From the NCBI GenBank assembly GCA_023382655.1, contig JAHDWK010000003.1:62001-126000 (forward strand): a stretch of DNA of 64,000 nucleotides, given 5' to 3'. Origin of the DNA: Anaerolineae bacterium (GTDB taxonomy: Bacteria; Chloroflexota; Anaerolineae; Promineifilales; Promineifilaceae). The position numbers and the translations under genes are program-made. Numbering within the stretch: position 1 is the first letter of the stretch; each line of letters opens with the position of its first letter. Below the pieces are notes generated by a model. That model worked only from the letters and a program-made list of their open reading frames with translations. It was not told the origin of the DNA and did not search any database. This document shows positions 51,308 through 60,433 of the stretch, piece by piece.

Positions 51308-53299
51308 TCAAGGAGTGTGGACAACCAGAGGAGGCGCGTTGATTTTGTCATCCACAGGTTCATTGGCATCATTCCACACAGGCAGGCGCACGCCGGAAGC
51401 GCGGTCATATACGCCAATGATGGCCGGGTATTCACCCGGCGCAGCGTCGGCGGGAATGGGTAGGGCGTGGATTTGCAAGATCACATCGCCACGCTGCCAA
51501 CTCCAGGAGGGCGCTTCCAGGGAGTCACGTTGGGCAAAAGGACGGCCGTCTGCGCCCAACACCTGTGTAAACATGACCACATCGGTGGTAAAGGCGGGCG
51601 GCACAATTGGCCCCACCCGCGCCGGGTCTTGCACCTGCCAGATGGTTAGTAGTTCGGCCACCCCACCTGGTTCTACGGATTCGGCCAGCCAGATGACATG
51701 ACGCAGAGTGAGGGCGTCGTTCAGGTTCACGGCCGTGACCCAGTCCCCCATTTCCAATGCAGCCAACTCAACCAGCGTAAATGACGGGTCTAAATCATCT
51801 GGGCGCAGGGGGATGGTTTGCTGCGGCTGTGCTATCGCCGCAAACAGGGGATGCAGCGGTGTGGAGGCGGGAATAATCGCCAGTATCTCCTTTCCATCCG
51901 GCATCACGAGGGCATAACGTGCATCGGCCCAGCGGAAATCGGCGTCACCTGCCAACACCAGGGCAATGGAGGGATCATGCACCGGGCCGGGGTAAACGGT
52001 GGAGAGCAATACCGGCCCGTTTATCTCCTGGCCATCCAGATAAGCCAGCGCCTCCACCAGATTGCGCTGGTACGCGCCGCGCACCTCCGGCGACTGTCCC
52101 CAGCGGATGAAGTAATCGTTGATGGTGGTAGCGCCTACCCAGAGCAACCAGACGGTGAGGGCAACGGCCGTGACCCACCACCCCGTACGCGGCCAACGCG
52201 CCGCAGCCCAGCCCGCCACAGCCCAAAAGCCGATGGCCGGCAGTATAAACACGGCTGGCAGCGCCGCCAGATTGCGCGTGGTGTTGGCTGTGGCCCCGGT
52301 GATGAGTGAGGGCAGGATGCCCACGCCAAACCAGAGCAGCAGAAAGGCGGCCTGAGGCTGCCGCCAGCGCCACAGGCAAACAGCGACACCAACGAGAAAG
52401 AAGGCGGCCGTGACCGCCTCAAACACTGGCCGCCCCGGAAGGTTATACGCCAGAAATTGATCCCCCTGCCCCGGCCAGACAAAGGCCAACAGCGCCCCGG
52501 TCACATTACGCGCCAGCGGCAGCAGGTTCCCCTGCCGCAAATCGTTGAGCGGCCTGTCTAGCATATCCAGCCGCGTCAGGGCATAGGGGTAACGTTCCAG
52601 GTAAAGGAACATGGGCGTCACCAGCAACGCTGCCAGCAGCAGCCCCGCCAGCGTCGGCCGCCACATTCGCCAGAAATGGGGCCGATGCACCAACAGCAGA
52701 TATAGCAAAAACAGAGGAAACAGCAGCCAGGCCACCCGCGCCGCCAGATAAATATGCAGCGTCACCGCCACGCACACCCCAAACCCAATGACCAATGACC
52801 AATGACCAATGACCGATGACCGATGACCGATGACCGATGACCGATGATTGAACAGTTGCCAGAAAAACCAGACTGCCAACGTCATAAACAGGGGCAGCAG
52901 CCCGGCGCGGAGGGCTTCGCGGCTGGTAGCCAGGGGCCAAAAGGAGAGGGCGAGCAGCACGGCCGTGACCAATGCCACCCGTCTATCAAAAGCACGATTG
53001 GCCCAGGCATACACAGCGGCGATCACGGCCGTACCCGCCATCACATTCACCAGCCGCAGCGCCAGCAGCCCTTCGCCCAGCAGCGCCATGAACCCGGCGA
53101 CGGTGTAGCTGTAGAGCGGTTCGCTGCCGTAGTTGAGGGGAAAGTAGAAGAGCCAGATGCCGTTTAAGATGCCGATGGCTTCACGGCCGTGATTGGCTTC
53201 ATCGTGCGTCAGGCCGGGTGGCAGGTCGGTGAGCGCCGCCAGCCGCAGGCCAAACGCCAGCAGCAAAATGAGCAGAATGGGACCATATCGTTTCCACAT
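51308..53299 (-). CDS. GT39-type membrane glycosyltransferase with 7-base repeat insertion
   Basis: A 663-residue paralogue of the enzyme at 38506-40527. The acidic loop PPGLTHDEANHG is at residues 28-39; about ten helices follow and the C-terminal region (about 410-663) is soluble. Residues 151-172 (repeating SSVIGHR) are written by a 7-base array and occupy the same loop as the 8-base array in the paralogue. The ATG at 53299 gives the conserved start; an earlier one at 53356 is less likely. Likely donor is a polyprenyl-phosphate sugar. It lies 59 bases after the RlmL-like gene start region on the same strand. Confidence 0.87.
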   Translation of the reverse strand: MWKRYGPILLILLLAFGLRLAALTDLPPGLTHDEANHGREAIGILNGIWLFYFPLNYGSEPLYSYTVAGFMALLGEGLLALRLVNVMAGTAVIAAVYAWANRAFDRRVALVTAVLLALSFWPLATSREALRAGLLPLFMTLAVWFFWQLFNHRSSVIGHRSSVIGHWSLVIGFGVCVAVTLHIYLAARVAWLLFPLFLLYLLLVHRPHFWRMWRPTLAGLLLAALLVTPMFLYLERYPYALTRLDMLDRPLNDLRQGNLLPLARNVTGALLAFVWPGQGDQFLAYNLPGRPVFEAVTAAFFLVGVAVCLWRWRQPQAAFLLLWFGVGILPSLITGATANTTRNLAALPAVFILPAIGFWAVAGWAAARWPRTGWWVTAVALTVWLLWVGATTINDYFIRWGQSPEVRGAYQRNLVEALAYLDGQEINGPVLLSTVYPGPVHDPSIALVLAGDADFRWADARYALVMPDGKEILAIIPASTPLHPLFAAIAQPQQTIPLRPDDLDPSFTLVELAALEMGDWVTAVNLNDALTLRHVIWLAESVEPGGVAELLTIWQVQDPARVGPIVPPAFTTDVVMFTQVLGADGRPFAQRDSLEAPSWSWQRGDVILQIHALPIPADAAPGEYPAIIGVYDRASGVRLPVWNDANEPVDDKINAPPLVVHTP
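52784..52852 (-). repeat. In-frame 7-base array in the second GT39 gene
   Basis: About nine TGACCAA/TGACCGA units, read as a heptapeptide repeat in residues 151-172, in the loop equivalent to that at 38968-39057. Confidence 0.9.
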
Positions 53300-53358
53300 G
53301 CGGGTGGCATTATACCGGCAACGGCTGCAAACAGGCATGTAGGTTTGAAGCGGCAAGA

Positions 53359-54498
53359 TCAGAGAGCAGGTGGTTTTTCCCCATGATATTGGTAGTAGTT
53401 CACCTGAATGTTGCCGTTGTATAGTTTGCGGACGCGGTCGGGCTGGGCGCGTTTGAAGTAATGGGGAAACTGGGGATCGGCCGTGAGAATGTACACCGAC
53501 CAGCCTGTTTTTTTGCGGAATATCTTGTTCAGGGCGATGTAAATCTGATTCATCGCCTGGTAGTCGGCCAGGCGCACACCGTATGGCGGGTTGGAGATGA
53601 GAATGCCATACTGCTGGTCAATCCACAAATCACGCACATCTTTTTGCCGGAATTGAATGTCCTGGCCCACGCCGGCTTTGGCGGCGTTTTGTTGGGCAAT
53701 GGTGATGCTGGTGGGGTCGCTGTCATAGCCTAGCAATTGCAGGGGGGTAGTGTGGTCTACCGCCGTACCCGCCTCTACCCGCGCCTCTTGCCACACCTCG
53801 GTCGGCATAACGGGCCACTGTTCCGCGGCAAAGGAACGGTGGAGACCAGGGGCCATGTTGCGGCCAATGAGGGCCGCTTCAATCAAAATGGTACCCGAAC
53901 CACACAGCGGATCCAGCAGCAGTCGCTCTTTGTTCCAAAAGCTGAGCATCACCAGCGCCGCCGCCAGCGTCTCTTTCAGCGGCGCTTCGCCCGCTTCAGC
54001 GCGGTAACCACGTTTGTGCAGCCCCACGCCGGACGTGTCCAGCGTCAGCAGGGCCACATCATGGTGCAGGGAAAGCTGAATGGTGAATTCCGGCCCGGTT
54101 TCGGCGAACCAGTCGGTGTGGTAATGCGTTTTCAGACGTTCCACCACCGCTTTTTTGACGATGGCCTGGCAGGTGCGTTCACTTTGCAGTTGGGATTTCA
54201 CGGCCGTCGCCTTCACCGTAAACTTGCCATCCTGGGTGATCCATTCTTCCCAGGGCAGCGCCTTGCTTTGCTCAAACAAGTCATCGAAGGTGGTAGTGGG
54301 GAATTCGGCCATTTTCAGCAACACGCGGTCGGCCGTGCGCAGCCACAGGTTGGCGAGGGGGATGTCGGCGAGGGTGGCGGGGAATTGCACACGGCCGTTG
54401 CCCACCTGCAAATCCGCATAGCCCAGCGCCAGCAGCTCCTGCTTCACCAGCAGTTCCAGCCCAAACCGGGCGGTAGCAATCAGGGTAATGTTATCCAT
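53359..54498 (-). CDS. rlmL: THUMP-domain RNA methyltransferase (RlmL-like, N2-guanine)
   Basis: A 379-residue protein with an N-terminal ferredoxin-like/THUMP region (about 1-165) and a class I methyltransferase domain. Motif I is in LLLDPLCGSGTILIEAA (about 204-220), the target-base motif ISNPPYGVRL is near 303-312. This is the RlmL-half architecture without the RlmK half of the E. coli fusion. It probably methylates a guanine N2 in 23S rRNA, but a tRNA target cannot be excluded. The ATG at 54498 is preferred over 54585, which would enter the palindrome at 54523. It lies 59 bases upstream of the GT39 gene on the same strand. Confidence 0.88.
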   Translation of the reverse strand: MDNITLIATARFGLELLVKQELLALGYADLQVGNGRVQFPATLADIPLANLWLRTADRVLLKMAEFPTTTFDDLFEQSKALPWEEWITQDGKFTVKATAVKSQLQSERTCQAIVKKAVVERLKTHYHTDWFAETGPEFTIQLSLHHDVALLTLDTSGVGLHKRGYRAEAGEAPLKETLAAALVMLSFWNKERLLLDPLCGSGTILIEAALIGRNMAPGLHRSFAAEQWPVMPTEVWQEARVEAGTAVDHTTPLQLLGYDSDPTSITIAQQNAAKAGVGQDIQFRQKDVRDLWIDQQYGILISNPPYGVRLADYQAMNQIYIALNKIFRKKTGWSVYILTADPQFPHYFKRAQPDRVRKLYNGNIQVNYYQYHGEKPPAL

Positions 54499-54522
54499 GA
54501 CCAGGGATTGTATTCTCCAGGC

Positions 54523-54586
54523 AGTGCCAGGCAAGGGGCAAAACCACTTCGATTGACCAACGCCGTACAGCCCCTTGCCTGGCACT
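54523..54586. repeat. Inverted repeat with 17-base perfect arms
   Basis: AGTGCCAGGCAAGGGGC at 54523-54539 and its exact complement at 54570-54586, 30 bases apart. It lies between the divergent rlmL-like and iron-permease genes and resembles a small miniature element. Confidence 0.75.
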
Positions 54587-54600
54587 ACCCATCACAATTT

Positions 54601-54614
54601 TTAACGCTGGTTAA
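54601..54614. promoter_or_regulatory. Possible operator in front of the iron ABC transporter
   Basis: TTAACGCTGGTTAA is an inverted repeat TTAAC-N4-GTTAA in the upstream region of the iron transporter. It only weakly resembles known metal-regulator boxes. Confidence 0.25.
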
Positions 54615-54675
54615 TTCCATATGTACCCATCGGTAAACTTCCAAATTAACAACTGCCCTTGTGTCATCCTTTATA

Positions 54676-54725
54676 ACTGCCATAATCACCTGTAGTTTGT
54701 GAAAACTACAGGTGATTATGGCAGT
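54676..54725 (+). other. Perfect 23-base stem-loop enclosing the permease start codon
   Basis: Arms at 54676-54698 and 54703-54725 pair perfectly across a four-base GTGA loop. The candidate start codons GTG 54712 and ATG 54718 lie inside the right arm, so the hairpin would hide them. Confidence 0.85.
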
Positions 54726-56400
54726 AAATGAACTTGGCAGGGTGCGCACCCTGCCCCAACCAGGGATCCACCTACAACGCTGGCGGCACGGCCGTCACCT
54801 ATCCCCTTTTCATCTCCTGTTAATCGGCTCGGCGGTGGTTGTCTCCGCACTGGTCTTGCTGGTGCCGGCCTACTTGCTGCTGCGCACCGCTACCGGCTGG
54901 CAGAATGCCGCCGACACGCTGCTCCGCCCGCAAACCTGGCAGGTCTTGGGCAATACACTCTGGCTGGCGCTGACAGTCACAGTGGCTACGGCCGTGCTGG
55001 CTGTCCCCCTGGCCTGGCTCACCTCCTGCACCGATCTGCCCGGTCGGCGCATCTGGGCCATCCTGCTGGCGCTGCCGCTGGTCATCCCCAGCTACGTGGC
55101 CGCCTTCCTCTTCGTCTCCATGATGACGCCCAAAGGGTTGTTGCAGCAGTTGACCTATCCGCTGTTGGGCATTGAACGTTTCCCCAATGTCTATGGCTTC
55201 CCCGGCGCATTTTTTGTCCTGACCATCATCAGCTACCCCTTCACCTTTCTGACGGTGCGGGCGGCGCTGCGGCGGATGGACCCGGCGCTGGTGGAAGCGG
55301 CCCGCAGCCTGGGGCTGTCGCCCCGCGAAGCCTTTTTCCGGGTGACGCTGCCGTATCTACGGCCGTCAATCCTGGCGGGCAGTCTCCTGGTGGCGTTGTA
55401 TGTGCTGCGTGACTTTGGCGTCGTTACCCTGCTGCAATACTCCACCTTCACCCGCATCATCTACAACCGCTACACCGCTTATAAACTGGACGCGGCGGCG
55501 GCGCTGGCGTTGGTGCTGGTGCTGGTCACGGCCGTGATCCTCTACTTTGAGTACAAGAGCCGGGGGCGCGCCCGCTATGAACGCATTTCCATTGGCGCGG
55601 CACGGCGGATGCGCCCCACGCCGTTGGGCGCCTGGCGCATCCCGGCGCTGGCCTTTGTTTCCGGTGTGGTGGTGGCGGCGCTCATTATCCCCACCGGCGG
55701 GCTGCTTTACTGGTTCTGGCGCGGTTGGAACCAGGATTTTGGCGTGAAAGAACTCGGCGCGGCGCAAAGTAATCTGGCTTCCCTCTCTACTCTGGTGCAG
55801 CCGGCAGTCAACTCCTTCACGGCGTCGCTGGCAGGGGCCGGGCTGGCCATGCTGCTGGCGCTGCCTATTGCCATATTGGCGGTGCGCCGTCGCGGTAAGA
55901 TCAGCGCCTTTTTTGAACGGCTGACCTATGCCAGTTATGCCCTGCCGGGTATTGTGGTGGCGCTGGCTTTTGTCTTTTTTGGCATTAACTATGCCCGCCC
56001 ACTGTACCAGACGTTGCCCATGCTGCTGCTGGCGTATGTGATATTGTTCCTGCCGCAGGCGGTGGGCGCGCAGCGCAGCTCCTTGCTGCAACTGTCGGCC
56101 GGGCTGGAAGAGGCGGCGCGTAGTTTGGGCAAACGGCCGTCCGCCGTCTTCACCCGCATTACCCTGCCCCTGGTCAAACCGGGCATGATGGCCGGGGCCG
56201 CGCTCGTGTTCCTCACCTGCATGAAAGAGCTGCCTGCCACCCTCATCCTCAGCCCCATCGGATTTAACACCCTGGCGGTGCAGGTGTGGGCCAACATCAG
56301 CGAAGCGTTCTTCGCCCGCGCCGCCGCCCCCGCGCTGCTCCTCCTCTTGCTCTCCTCCATTCCCCTGGCGTGGATGACGCTAAGGGAGAGGGAATTATGA
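54718..56400 (+). CDS. fbpB: Iron(III) ABC transporter permease, FbpB-type double-length
   Basis: A 560-residue membrane protein made of two fused permease halves with about 12 helices. Each half has an EAA loop: EAARSLGLSPREAFFRV near residue 195 and EAARSLGKRPSAVFTRI near 465, where the ATPase docks. This is the FbpB/SfuB/AfuB-type architecture for ferric iron. ATG 54718 or GTG 54712 may be the start; neither has a visible ribosome binding site and both are in a hairpin arm. The next gene is the ATPase; no periplasmic iron-binding protein gene is next to them in this window. Confidence 0.88.
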   Translation: MAVNELGRVRTLPQPGIHLQRWRHGRHLSPFHLLLIGSAVVVSALVLLVPAYLLLRTATGWQNAADTLLRPQTWQVLGNTLWLALTVTVATAVLAVPLAWLTSCTDLPGRRIWAILLALPLVIPSYVAAFLFVSMMTPKGLLQQLTYPLLGIERFPNVYGFPGAFFVLTIISYPFTFLTVRAALRRMDPALVEAARSLGLSPREAFFRVTLPYLRPSILAGSLLVALYVLRDFGVVTLLQYSTFTRIIYNRYTAYKLDAAAALALVLVLVTAVILYFEYKSRGRARYERISIGAARRMRPTPLGAWRIPALAFVSGVVVAALIIPTGGLLYWFWRGWNQDFGVKELGAAQSNLASLSTLVQPAVNSFTASLAGAGLAMLLALPIAILAVRRRGKISAFFERLTYASYALPGIVVALAFVFFGINYARPLYQTLPMLLLAYVILFLPQAVGAQRSSLLQLSAGLEEAARSLGKRPSAVFTRITLPLVKPGMMAGAALVFLTCMKELPATLILSPIGFNTLAVQVWANISEAFFARAAAPALLLLLLSSIPLAWMTLREREL

Positions 56401-56465
56401 ATTATGAATTATGAATTAGGAAAAGCAGCCCGTTCATAATTCATAATTCATCCTTCATAATTCCC
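56398..56465. repeat. Inverted 7-base array between permease and ATPase genes
   Basis: Three ATGAATT units, spacer, then complementary TTCATAA/TTCATAATT units. It starts in the permease stop codon and ends one base before the region of the ATPase ATG. Confidence 0.87.
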
Positions 56466-56466
56466 C

Positions 56467-57510
56467 ATGTCCACCGTCACCTGCCGCCACCTCACCAAAG
56501 CATTTGATAACCAGCCGGTCGTGTCCGGGGTGAGCTTTGATGTGCAGCCGGGGCAGATTTTGGCGCTATTGGGGCCGAGTGGTTGTGGCAAGACCACCAC
56601 GCTGCGGCTGATTGCCGGGTTTGAACAGTTGGACGGCGGCCTGATTGAGATTGATGGGCAGGTGGTGGCCGACGGCCGTACCCATATCCCCCCCGAACGC
56701 CGCCGTGCCGGTATCGTCTTCCAGGATTACGCCATCTTCCCCCACCTGAGCGTGGCCGAAAACGTCGGTTTTGGGCTGGAGAAACGGGGGCGCACGGAGC
56801 GCGTCGCCGGGATGCTGGACTTTGTGGGACTGCCCGGATTGGGGGAGCGGATGCCCCATGAACTATCTGGCGGACAGCAGCAGCGGGTGGCGCTGGCGCG
56901 GGCGCTGGCCCCGCAGCCGGTGGTGCTGCTGCTGGATGAACCGTTCTCGAACCTGGATGCGGCGCTGCGGGCGGAGATGCGCCGGGAGGTGCGCCAGTTG
57001 TTGAAGCGCGGCGGCGTCACGGCCGTGTTCGTGACCCATGATCAAGAAGAGGCACTCTTCATGGGAGATGCGGTGGCCGTGATGAACCGGGGCCGCATCG
57101 AGCAGATCGGCACGCCGGAGATGGTGTTCCACCAGCCGCGCACCCGTTTTGTGGCCGATTTCCTGGGGAATACGGACTTTGTACCCGGTACAGTCACGGC
57201 CGTCGGCGTGGAAACGCCCCTGGGCCTGCTGCCGCAACGCCCCGCCCTGCCGCCGGGCACGGCCGTGACCATTGCCGTGCGCCCGGATGATGTGCAGTTG
57301 GTGGCAGACGCGGCGGGCAACGGCCGGGTCACCAACCGCCGCTTTATTGGCATTGCCTTCATTTACGAGGTGACGCTGGCCGACGGCACGGTGGTGCATA
57401 GCTGGCAGTCACACCAGACACAGTTGGCCGAGGGCACGGCCGTGCAGGCCACCTTTGATGACGCCCATTCGTTGGTGCTGTTTGCAGGGGAGACGGCCGT
57501 GTTGGCCTGA
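56467..57510 (+). CDS. fbpC: Iron(III) ABC transporter ATP-binding protein, FbpC-type
   Basis: A 347-residue ABC ATPase. Walker A GPSGCGKTT is near residues 36-44, the signature LSGGQQQRVALARAL near 134-148, Walker B VVLLLDEPFSNLD near 154-166, and the switch His in VFVTHDQEEA near 190-199. A C-terminal TOBE-like region (about 240-347) is as in FbpC/AfuC. It energises import through the FbpB-type permease. Six ACGGCCGT copies lie in the gene. Confidence 0.93.
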   Translation: MSTVTCRHLTKAFDNQPVVSGVSFDVQPGQILALLGPSGCGKTTTLRLIAGFEQLDGGLIEIDGQVVADGRTHIPPERRRAGIVFQDYAIFPHLSVAENVGFGLEKRGRTERVAGMLDFVGLPGLGERMPHELSGGQQQRVALARALAPQPVVLLLDEPFSNLDAALRAEMRREVRQLLKRGGVTAVFVTHDQEEALFMGDAVAVMNRGRIEQIGTPEMVFHQPRTRFVADFLGNTDFVPGTVTAVGVETPLGLLPQRPALPPGTAVTIAVRPDDVQLVADAAGNGRVTNRRFIGIAFIYEVTLADGTVVHSWQSHQTQLAEGTAVQATFDDAHSLVLFAGETAVLA

Positions 57511-57657
57511 CACGGTGACACGGTGACAGGGTGAGGGGGTGGAACCCGCGACCCCACCGTCTGTCATTCCGAGCGAAGTCTTCGGAGCGAGGAATCCCGC
57601 TCCTCTTGTCATGCCCATGCCTCTGGGATTCCTCGTCGCAGACTCCTCGGAATGACA
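57511..57657. repeat. 8-base array followed by a long palindromic dispersed element
   Basis: CACGGTGA-type units at 57511-57540, then an inverted pair TGTCATTCCGAG (57562-57573) / CTCGGAATGACA (57646-57657) with GAGGAATCCC/GGGATTCCTC inside. The element resembles the TGTCATTCCGAG repeats found in many bacterial genomes. Together with the following 190 bases it makes a 336-base gene-free region. Confidence 0.75.
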
Positions 57658-57674
57658 TGTTGACTTGCCCCTCT

Positions 57675-57702
57675 TTGTCATTGCCCTGGTTGCCGTTACA
57701 AT
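57675..57702 (+). promoter_or_regulatory. Candidate promoter of the STAND gene
   Basis: TTGTCA (57675-57680), 16-base spacer, TACAAT (57697-57702). The leader then contains an AGGGGCAGGC/GCCTGCCCT stem-loop at 57756-57779. Confidence 0.5.
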
Positions 57703-57846
57703 GGACGGCAGTGGTTGGAACCTACCCAGCTTGTTTTGTAGACCGAGGACGCGGTAGGGGCAGGCCTTGTGCCTGCCCTCTGAATGGCCGCCCTTACGTT
57801 GATCACCGGCAAGCCTGGGTTGGTGGTGTGCAATGGAGGACATGCC

Positions 57847-60069
57847 GTGCCGGGAACAACAGTGCTTGCCCAACTGGCTGACTTGATCAGCGACCATTTT
57901 AGCGAGCAGGAACTGCGTGATCTATGCCTGGAATTGGGTGTGAATTATGAACACCTGAGCGGGGATAACACGCGGGCTAAGTCGCGGGAATTGGTACAGT
58001 GGGCGCAACGGCATGGCACGCTGCCCGCATTGCTGGAACAGGTGAAAACGCACCGTCCCCACCTGGCAGAGCAGATTGGCCACCTGGCAGTGAACCTGCC
58101 CCAACCGCCAACACCCCCGCGCCTGCACCACATTCCCTACCACCGCAACCCGCTGTTTACGGGGCGGGAGGAGTGGTTGGCGGCACTGCACGCGCAGTTG
58201 GGGCAGCGGGGCACAGTGGCCGTGACCCAGGCGGTGGCCGGGCTGGGCGGCATGGGCAAGACGCAGCTCGCGCTGGAATACTGCTACCGCCATGTGGCCG
58301 AGTATGACCTGATCTATTGGCTGCGGGCGGATGAGGCGGCGACGCTGGCGGGGGAGATGGCCGAACTGGCCTACCGGCTGGGGGCGGCCCCGCGCCATGT
58401 GACCGACCAGACGGCGCTGCGGGCAGCGGCGCTGGATTGGCTGCACGGTACGGCGCGGCGCTGGCTGCTGGTCTTTGACAATGTGGATTTGCTGGAACCG
58501 GCCGACCTGCAACCTTATTTACCCCGGCTGGGCAATGGCGGCAGCCTGATTACGTCGCGGAACCCGCGTTGGGAAGGGCTGGCGCGGACGGTGCGGCTGA
58601 AAGAACTGCCGCCGGAGGAGGCGGTGGCCTTTTTGCGGCAGGCAAAACCGGATGCACCGGAAGCGGAAGCGGCCCACCTGGCCCATTTGCTCGGTTATTT
58701 GCCGCTGGCGCTGGAACATGCGCGGGCGTTTGTGGCGGCAACGGGCTGTACGCTGGCGGAGTATGCCCACTATTTGGAGACGGCGCGGCGGGAACTGTGG
58801 GCGGGGGTGGACGCGCCGGTGGCGTATGACCGGCGGACGATTACGACGACGTGGGAAGTGGCCTTTGCGCGGGCGCGGCAGGTGCAAGGAGCGGCGGCGC
58901 TGCTGAATTTGTGCTGTTTTTTAGACCCCGAAGCCATTCCCCTGGCGCTGCTGCGGCGGGCGGCGGAGACGCCAGGCTTTTTGGAAAAGCCTGGCCCCCT
59001 GGCGCTGGAGGCGGCATTGAGGGAACTGGGGCGGTATTCATTGGTGCAGCGGGAAGGGGAGGGGGTGCGGCTGCACCGGCTGGTGCAGATGGTGGCCCGC
59101 GACCAGATGCCGCCGGAAACAGCCCAAAACACGGTGGCGGCGGCCGTAGAACTGCTGGCGGCAGCCTGGCCGTATGACCAACAGGACATGAACACCTGGC
59201 CCGCCAGCGCCGACCTGCTGCCGCACCTGCTGGCGGCCGCGGCGGCGGGGGAACGGGCGGAGTCGATACCTCACCGGACAGGGTATTTATGGAATCAGGC
59301 CGGTTTTTATCTGCATCACCGCGCTGTTTATACTCAGGCGGGGGATTGTTACCGCCGCGCCCTGGCGATTGATGAAAAAGCACTTGGCCCCGACCATCCG
59401 ACCGTAGCCACTCGCCTCAACAATCTGGGGATGCTGCTGAAAGATGAGGGGGATTTGGCCGGGGCACGGCCGTACCTGGAACGCGCCCTGGCGATTGATG
59501 AAAAAGCACTTGGCCCTGACCATCCCGAAGTAGCGATTCGCCTTAACAATCTGGGGATGCTGCTGCAAGCGGAGGGGGATTTGACCGGGGCACGGCCGTA
59601 CCTGGAACGCGCCCTGGCGATTGATGAAAAAGCACTTGGCCCTGACCATCCCGAAGTAGCGATTCGCCTTAACAATCTGGGGATGCTGCTGCAAGCGGAG
59701 GGGGATTTGACCGGGGCACGGCCGTACCTGGAACGCGCTCTGGCGATTTGGGAAAAAGCGCTCGGTTCTGACCACCCCCAAGTAGCTATAGGCAGCAGCA
59801 ATCTGGGGACACTGATGCAAGATGAGGGGGATCTGGCCGGGGCACGGCCGTACCTGGAACGCGCCCTGGCAATTGATGAAAGAGCTTATGGCCCTGACCA
59901 TCCCGAAGTGGCGACAGACCTCAACAATCTGGGGATACTGATGCAAGATGAGGGGGATTTGGCCGGGGCACGTGTGCATCTGGAACGTGCCCTGGCGATT
60001 TGTGAGGCGAGGCTGGGGCCAGAACACCCCCACACGCGCACGACACGCCATAATCTGGCGAATTTATAG
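57847..60069 (+). CDS. STAND NTPase: effector-associated domain, NB-ARC, kinesin-light-chain-type TPRs
   Basis: A 740-residue NLR-like protein. Residues about 1-75 are a helical effector-associated-type adaptor (QELRDLCLELGVNYEHLSG ... KSRELVQWAQRHG). The NB-ARC ATPase follows: GREEW near 106-110, P-loop GLGGMGKTQ 132-140, Walker B LLVFDNVD 207-214, TSR sensor 236-238, GYLPLAL 283-289, and a winged-helix end with LHRLVQ near 420. TPR repeats of 42 residues run from about 500 to the end. Such proteins oligomerise on ligand binding and are often conflict or anti-phage systems; no effector enzyme domain is fused here, so a partner is expected to bind the adaptor. GTG 57847 is six bases after GGAGGA; an ATG at 57784 is a longer alternative. 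Confidence 0.85.
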   Translation: MPGTTVLAQLADLISDHFSEQELRDLCLELGVNYEHLSGDNTRAKSRELVQWAQRHGTLPALLEQVKTHRPHLAEQIGHLAVNLPQPPTPPRLHHIPYHRNPLFTGREEWLAALHAQLGQRGTVAVTQAVAGLGGMGKTQLALEYCYRHVAEYDLIYWLRADEAATLAGEMAELAYRLGAAPRHVTDQTALRAAALDWLHGTARRWLLVFDNVDLLEPADLQPYLPRLGNGGSLITSRNPRWEGLARTVRLKELPPEEAVAFLRQAKPDAPEAEAAHLAHLLGYLPLALEHARAFVAATGCTLAEYAHYLETARRELWAGVDAPVAYDRRTITTTWEVAFARARQVQGAAALLNLCCFLDPEAIPLALLRRAAETPGFLEKPGPLALEAALRELGRYSLVQREGEGVRLHRLVQMVARDQMPPETAQNTVAAAVELLAAAWPYDQQDMNTWPASADLLPHLLAAAAAGERAESIPHRTGYLWNQAGFYLHHRAVYTQAGDCYRRALAIDEKALGPDHPTVATRLNNLGMLLKDEGDLAGARPYLERALAIDEKALGPDHPEVAIRLNNLGMLLQAEGDLTGARPYLERALAIDEKALGPDHPEVAIRLNNLGMLLQAEGDLTGARPYLERALAIWEKALGSDHPQVAIGSSNLGTLMQDEGDLAGARPYLERALAIDERAYGPDHPEVATDLNNLGILMQDEGDLAGARVHLERALAICEARLGPEHPHTRTTRHNLANL
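59356..60060 (+). repeat. 126-base near-identical TPR-coding repeats, six copies
   Basis: Units begin at 59356, 59482, 59608, 59734, 59860 and 59986. The second and third (59482-59607, 59608-59733) are identical by eye over 126 bases. Four copies contain ACGGCCGT. Confidence 0.9.
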
Positions 60070-60430
60070 CGGGCACGGCCGCCGCATGGTAGGGGCGAAG
60101 CGGTTGGGTGGTGTGTTGGCGGTTCACCAATGCCCGGTCACCAACCGCTTCGCCCTCCCCGGCGGCATAAATGGTTTCCTATCTGGCGTGGGGGGCGAGG
60201 CAGGCGGTGAATACATTTATGCGTTTGCCGCATTTGATTTCCCGCCTGCCTCGCCCCTACGGGGGATGACGCATCGTTGGGGTGGGACGGTTGGGTGAAA
60301 TGTTGGCGGTTTACCAATGCACTTTCCCCAACCGTCTCGCCCTGGTGGTCGGGTATGCCATAGGGAGGGCAAGACGGCGCGGGCACAGGCCCATCGTTTT
60401 GGCCCAGGCCACACCGCACCGTCCTGCCCC
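60070..60430. repeat. Gene-free region with several imperfect palindromes
   Basis: Two related elements of about 58 bases at 60098-60156 and 60287-60345 share a TGTTGGCGGTT[CT]ACCAATGC loop and CCAACCG arms; between them GGGGCGAGGCAGGCGG and its complement form another stem (about 60190-60262). No ribosome binding site or coding frame of note was seen in these bases. Confidence 0.7.
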
Positions 60431-60433
60431 TAC

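Noticed and set aside
57784-57846. Upstream ATG for the STAND gene
   Set aside because: No ribosome binding site, overlaps a palindromic element, while GTG 57847 has GGAGGA six bases upstream.
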